A DNA stretch of 10,024 bases from JAGTRP01 sp035255045. Its GTDB lineage: Bacteria; Pseudomonadota; Gammaproteobacteria; Burkholderiales; Rhodocyclaceae. The stretch covers positions 1-10,024 of the forward strand of contig DATFAA010000053.1 of assembly GCA_035255045.1 (NCBI GenBank), given 5' to 3'. Below are positions 6,640-10,024 of this stretch, piece after piece (position 1 is the first letter of the stretch; every line of letters starts with the position of its first letter). The notes beneath the pieces were generated by a model that was not told the origin of the DNA, made no database searches, and saw only the letters and a program-made list of their open reading frames with translations. The position numbers and the translations under genes are program-made.

Positions 6640-6909
6640 ATGAAACTCCTGTCCATCCTCGCAGCCGGCCTGCTTGCTGCGCTTACCTTCAGTGCCCAGG
6701 CTGCCGACAGCAATGAAGCCGCCGAAGCCAAGGCGCCCGCCACCGAAACCCAGGTCCAGACGCCCCCGGCCAAGAAGGCCAGGCGGCATTCCCATGTCGA
6801 GGAAAAGACCGGCATGGCCCAGTCGGACGCGGCTCCCGGGTCGAGCCCGGACAAGGACAAGGCGGACAAGGACAAGACGAAGCACTTTCACCCGCGGGAC
6901 GGCAAGTAG
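6640..6909 (+). CDS. Small exported Lys/Asp/His-rich protein, function unknown
   Basis: 89-residue protein with a clear Sec signal peptide: basic start MKLL, a hydrophobic core over residues 3-18, and likely cleavage after AQA at residue 21. The mature part of about 68 residues has no hydrophobic segment and is low in complexity: an Ala/Glu/Pro/Thr stretch, a basic KKARRHSH patch (45-52), EEKTGM, then the charged repeat DKDKADKDK (71-79) and an end KHFHPRDGK with further His. It is presumably a disordered periplasmic protein; metal or polyanion binding is possible but speculative. The start was moved from an upstream in-frame ATG to 6640 because GGAG sits seven bases before it (6629-6632) and the signal peptide then begins the protein. 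It converges with dctM. The charge pattern loosely recalls acid-shock-type proteins, without real similarity. Confidence 0.72.
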   Translation: MKLLSILAAGLLAALTFSAQAADSNEAAEAKAPATETQVQTPPAKKARRHSHVEEKTGMAQSDAAPGSSPDKDKADKDKTKHFHPRDGK

Positions 6910-6932
6910 CGGCGCCAGTCCCGAAGAGATGA

Positions 6933-6961
6933 CCCTGCCGGGCGCAGCGCGTCCGGCAGGG
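6933..6961. terminator. 9-bp hairpin between convergent genes, possible bidirectional terminator
   Basis: Perfect arms CCCTGCCGG (6933-6941) and CCGGCAGGG (6953-6961) enclose an 11-base loop, 23 bases after the stop of the small exported-protein gene and about 50 bases past the dctM stop on the other strand. Neither side has a T-tract, so intrinsic termination would be weak, but the position between convergent genes is where one is expected. Confidence 0.5.
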
Positions 6962-7011
6962 ATCGGGGCGCCCGCGGAAGCCCCGCTGCGGGTGGTGCTT
7001 GCAGCGCCGGC

Positions 7012-8298
7012 TCAGCCAACCATGCCGAGGCTGCGCGGCAGCCACAGCGACAGGGTCGGCCAGTAGGTCACCAGCATCAGGAAGCCGAGCATGGTGAGGA
7101 GCCATGGCCAGACTGCGACCGTGAGCTCGGTGATGCCCATCTTGGCGATGCCCGAGGCGACGTAGAGATTGAGGCCGACGGGCGGGTGGCACATGCCGAT
7201 TTCCATATTCACCACCATCAGGATGCCGAAGTGGACCGGATGGATGCCGAGCTTGATGGCGATAGGGAACAGGATGGGCGCCAGGATGAGGACGATGGAC
7301 GACGGCTCCATGAAGTTGCCGGCCACCAGGAGCAGGATGTTGGCGAGGAACAGGAAGGTGACGATGCCCAGCCCCTTGTCCAGCATCCAGTCGGCCATCA
7401 TCTGCGGCACCTGCTCGGAGGTCATCAGGAAGCTGAACAGCACCGCGTTGGTGATGATGTAGAGCAGCATCGCCGACATGTTGGCGGAGGTCAGCAGCAC
7501 CCGCGGCACGTCCCTCATCCCCATGTCCTTGTACACGAAGACCGCGACGATGAAGGCGTAGACGGCGCTCATTGCGGCCGCCTCGGTGGGGGTGAAGATG
7601 CCGGTGTAGATGCCGCCCATGACGATGACCACCAGCAGCAGGCCCCAGACGCTGTTCCTGAAGGCGTCCCAGCGCTCCCGCAAAGTCGCCTTCGCCATGC
7701 GCGGGTAGTTGTTCCTGAAGGCGCGGTACCAGGTGGTGGCCCCGAGGAGCACGGCGAGCAGCAGGCCCGGGATGACCCCGGCCATGAACAGCGCGCCCAC
7801 CGAGGTGTTGGTGGACACTGAGTACATGACCATGACGATGGAGGGCGGGATCAGGATGCCCAGGGCGCCGGAGGTGGAGATGACGCCGGCGCCGAAGCGG
7901 TTGGGAAAGCCGGCCCTGACCATGGCGGGCATCAGGATGGAGCCGATGGCCACCACCGTCGCCGGCGATGACCCCGACACCGCCGCGAACAGGGCGCAGG
8001 CCACGACGCCGCCGAGGCCGAGGCCACCGTACCAGTGGCCGACCATGGAGGTGGCGAAGCGGATCATGCGCTTCGCCACCCCGCCGTGGGTCAGGAAGTT
8101 GCCGGCCAGGATGAAGAACGGGATGGCCATGATCTCGAACTTCTCGATGCCGGTGAAGAGCTTCAGCGCCACCGATTCGATCGGCACCTGGGTCATGGTG
8201 AACAGGAAGGTGAGCACCGTGAGGCCGAGGGAGATGGAGATCGGCATGCCGGTCAGCATCAGCGTCAGCAGCAGGGCGAAGAGGATGGCGGTGTTCAT
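7012..8298 (-). CDS. dctM: TRAP transporter large permease subunit DctM
   Basis: 428-residue integral membrane subunit of a tripartite ATP-independent periplasmic (TRAP) transporter; it forms the Na+- or H+-driven translocation channel with about 12 helices. Length is the family norm. Signatures include AIPFFILAGNFLTHGG near residues 58-73, AAVSGSSPATVVAIGS at 105-120, SGALGILIPPSI at 143-154, GIFTPTEAAAMSAVYA at 233-248 and MCHPPVGLNLYVASGIA at 369-385. The ATG at 8298 has AGGAG about seven bases upstream and overlaps the dctQ stop by four bases (ATGA), giving translational coupling. A longer open frame runs upstream to 8556, but that part is a shadow of dctQ. It is the last gene of the dctPQM operon. 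The sequence style matches DctPQM-type C4-dicarboxylate systems (succinate, malate, fumarate); substrate specificity lies in DctP. Confidence 0.96.
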   Translation of the reverse strand: MNTAILFALLLTLMLTGMPISISLGLTVLTFLFTMTQVPIESVALKLFTGIEKFEIMAIPFFILAGNFLTHGGVAKRMIRFATSMVGHWYGGLGLGGVVACALFAAVSGSSPATVVAIGSILMPAMVRAGFPNRFGAGVISTSGALGILIPPSIVMVMYSVSTNTSVGALFMAGVIPGLLLAVLLGATTWYRAFRNNYPRMAKATLRERWDAFRNSVWGLLLVVIVMGGIYTGIFTPTEAAAMSAVYAFIVAVFVYKDMGMRDVPRVLLTSANMSAMLLYIITNAVLFSFLMTSEQVPQMMADWMLDKGLGIVTFLFLANILLLVAGNFMEPSSIVLILAPILFPIAIKLGIHPVHFGILMVVNMEIGMCHPPVGLNLYVASGIAKMGITELTVAVWPWLLTMLGFLMLVTYWPTLSLWLPRSLGMVG

Positions 8299-9005
8299 TT
8301 GGCGGCTCCTGCTTTCCGGATTTCCCCGAGGTGCGGGCCCTTGAGGTCGTGGGGGTGGAGTTCGTCGTCGAGGCGGTAGATCTTGTCTTCCTGGCCGGGC
8401 TTGGGCGGCTCGGTGTCCTCGAGGCCGTCGATGTGGCCGTGGTCGTGGTGGGGCAGCTCGCCGGTGCGCACGAAGCTCGCCGTCACCTCCAGGAAGCGGA
8501 AGCACATCAGGTACGAGCCCAGGGGCACCGCCAGGTAGATGACCCAGGTCGGCCATTCCAGGTCCGGCGTGATCGGCCCTTCCGGCAGGCTGCCGACATC
8601 GAGCCCGAGGGCGTTGTAGATGGCGTAGTGAGCACCGTTCTCCCAGACGAAACTGGCGCCCAGGGTGCCGACCGTGCCGGTGAACAGCGCCCCGGCCAGG
8701 AGGCCGAAGACGATGAACTTGGCCCGGTGCCGGTCATCCAGGCGGTTGATGAGCACATCGACGCCGACGTGGATGCCGGTCCGGACGCCATAAGCGGCGC
8801 CGAACTTGGCCATCCAGACGAACATGTAGATGCACAGCTCTTGCACCCAGCCGAGGTTGAGCGCCAGCAGCCAATCCTGGGCGCTGACGGGCAGCCACGT
8901 CAGTCCGGCCGTGTAGCGATGGACCACGGCGACGAAGATGATCAGGGTCGCCGCGCCCATGAGGAACGTAATGAGCCATTCCTCGAGGTGATTGAGGATC
9001 TTCAC
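8295..9005 (-). CDS. dctQ: TRAP transporter small permease subunit DctQ
   Basis: 236-residue, four-helix small membrane subunit that pairs with DctM. Helices fall near residues 10-28, 52-72, 97-118 and 153-174. The DctQ core is visible: VQELCIYMFVWMAKFGAAYG at 54-73, followed by VRTGIHVGVDVLINRLDD at 74-91. Two parts are longer than in minimal DctQ proteins: a periplasmic loop around residues 122-152, and a hydrophilic C-terminal tail from about 178 to 236 with the His-rich motif HHDHGH at 186-191 and many acidic residues. The start is GTG, with a modest GAGAG ribosome site about eight bases upstream. It lies 70 bases downstream of dctP, with a strong hairpin between, and overlaps dctM by four bases. 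Confidence 0.93.
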   Translation of the reverse strand: MKILNHLEEWLITFLMGAATLIIFVAVVHRYTAGLTWLPVSAQDWLLALNLGWVQELCIYMFVWMAKFGAAYGVRTGIHVGVDVLINRLDDRHRAKFIVFGLLAGALFTGTVGTLGASFVWENGAHYAIYNALGLDVGSLPEGPITPDLEWPTWVIYLAVPLGSYLMCFRFLEVTASFVRTGELPHHDHGHIDGLEDTEPPKPGQEDKIYRLDDELHPHDLKGPHLGEIRKAGAAK

Positions 9006-9040
9006 GATTTTTGCTCTCGCGTGATGAATTGCCGGCAGGA

Positions 9041-9065
9041 GCCCGCGCCATGGGATGGCGCGGGC
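9041..9065 (-). promoter_or_regulatory. Perfect 10-bp hairpin in the dctP-dctQ gap
   Basis: Arms GCCCGCGCCA and TGGCGCGGGC close a five-base loop (9051-9055) between the dctP stop and the dctQ start. No T-tract follows on the - strand, so full termination is unlikely. Such hairpins after binding-protein genes commonly stabilise the upstream mRNA or limit readthrough, giving more DctP than DctQM. That role is inferred from position. Confidence 0.7.
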
Positions 9066-9075
9066 CGGGAAGGCC

Positions 9076-10024
9076 TCAGCGGGCCGCGAGTTGCGGGTCG
9101 AACCCGGTCTCTTTGTAGATGGCCTGGATGATGTCGCGGCCGATGCGCGGCGCCATTTCCGTATGCACCCGGACCATGGCCTTCTTGAGGGCGAGCTTCT
9201 CTTCCGGGGTCGGCGTGTAGATCTGGGTGCGGCCAGACTTCCTCACCGCTTCCAGGGATTGGTCGTTGTCGTCCCTGGCGATCTTGTTGGCGTAGGCGGT
9301 GGTCTCCCGGACCGCCTCCTCGAGCTGGCCGCGCACCTCGGCCGGCAGGTCATCCCAGAACTTCTTGTTGAAGATGACGGCATAGCCGAGGTAGCCGTGG
9401 TCGGTCACGGTGATGTGCTTCTGGACCTCGTGCATCTTCTGGGTGTAGAGGTTGGTGTGGGGGTTTTCCGTGCCGTCCACGACCCCGGTCTGCAGCGCCT
9501 GGTAGACCTCCGAGAAGGCCATCACCTGGGGGATCGCCCCGATGGCCCGCAGCTCCGATTCGAGCACCTTGGAAGACTGGATGCGCATCTTCAGCCCTCG
9601 GAAATCGGCGACGCTGTGCAGCGGGCGGTTGGCCGAAAAGGACTTGAAGCCATTGTCCCAGTAGGCGACGCCCTTGATCCCCCGGGGTTCGAGCTTGGTC
9701 AGGAGGCCCTTCCCGACCGGGCCGTCGGTGACCTTGTGCAGTTCGTCGTAGCCGTCGAACAGGTAGGGCAGGTCGAAGACCTCGAATTCCTTGATGCCGA
9801 GGGGACCGAACTTCGCCAGGGACGGCGCCAGCATCTGCACGGCGCCGATCTGCAGCGCCTCGATTTCCTCCTTGTCCTTGTAGAGCGTGCTGTTGGGGTA
9901 GACCTCGACCTTCACCCGCCCCTTGGTCAGTTCCTCGGCCCGCTTCTTGAAGAAGTCGGCGGATTTCCCCTTTGGGGCGTCGCTGGCGGCGACGTGGCTG
10001 AATTTAATGATGACGGGCTGCTGT
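9076..10024 (-). CDS. dctP: TRAP transporter substrate-binding protein DctP, N-terminus cut by window edge
   Basis: Periplasmic solute-binding protein of the TRAP system, delivering substrate to DctQM. 315 residues are in the window, starting QQPVIIKFSHV, which is where the mature protein begins in this family; the signal peptide and start codon lie beyond the right edge. An internal GTG at 9913-9915 is not the start, because the homologous frame continues 36 residues upstream. Key parts are the first strand KFSHV, VEVYPNSTLYKDKEEIEALQIGAVQM, FEVFDLPYLF, the substrate-clamping Arg segment GLKMRIQSSKVLES, and ALQTGVVDGTENPHTNLYTQ. The KMRIQSSKV Arg is the residue that binds the substrate carboxylate in characterised DctP proteins, and the local sequence closely resembles C4-dicarboxylate binders. 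First gene of dctPQM; its promoter is outside the window. Confidence 0.95.
   Translation of the reverse strand, partial: QQPVIIKFSHVAASDAPKGKSADFFKKRAEELTKGRVKVEVYPNSTLYKDKEEIEALQIGAVQMLAPSLAKFGPLGIKEFEVFDLPYLFDGYDELHKVTDGPVGKGLLTKLEPRGIKGVAYWDNGFKSFSANRPLHSVADFRGLKMRIQSSKVLESELRAIGAIPQVMAFSEVYQALQTGVVDGTENPHTNLYTQKMHEVQKHITVTDHGYLGYAVIFNKKFWDDLPAEVRGQLEEAVRETTAYANKIARDDNDQSLEAVRKSGRTQIYTPTPEEKLALKKAMVRVHTEMAPRIGRDIIQAIYKETGFDPQLAAR

Overview
The window looks like a piece of chromosome from a GC-rich proteobacterium. High GC, proteobacterial-style operons, a subclass-I bacterial ferredoxin-NADP reductase, a YbaL-type antiporter and a DctPQM TRAP operon all fit a betaproteobacterium, possibly Rhodocyclales. 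That placement is an inference from protein style, not from a marker gene. I see no rRNA, tRNA, CRISPR array, insertion sequence, prophage gene or integration scar.

Left part (about 1-3315, + strand): a YeiH/UPF0324 putative sulfate exporter, then a 12-helix MFS permease, then a LysR-type regulator whose start overlaps the end of the permease gene by 22 bases. The three genes read as one locus: two membrane transporters plus a regulator that probably senses one of their substrates. A 10-bp hairpin between the first two genes may set their relative expression.

Middle (3316-6128): an intergenic region with an AT-rich palindrome cluster and a candidate promoter leads into fpr (+ strand). Facing it on the - strand is ybaL, a Kef/CPA2-type cation/proton antiporter with a C-terminal nucleotide-binding TrkA-N domain. 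The genes converge with 47 bases between them. Immediately upstream of ybaL is a strong intrinsic terminator pointing the same way as ybaL, and beyond it a small - strand ORF of unknown function. This is the least ordinary arrangement in the window.

Right part (6336-10024): a stretch of about 300 bases without a clear gene is followed by a small + strand gene for an exported Lys/Asp/His-rich protein. This gene converges on a - strand C4-dicarboxylate-type TRAP transporter operon, dctP-dctQ-dctM. dctP runs off the right edge, so its signal peptide is missing. dctQ and dctM overlap by four bases (ATGA). dctP and dctQ are separated by 70 bases holding a perfect 10-bp hairpin, as expected where the binding protein is made in excess over the membrane subunits.

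Overall the window is mostly ordinary metabolism and transport. The points worth a second look are the small ORF and terminator in front of ybaL, the intercistronic hairpins, the palindromes before fpr, and the small exported charged protein. Many long overlapping ORFs, including antisense ones of several hundred codons, are side effects of high GC and were left out.
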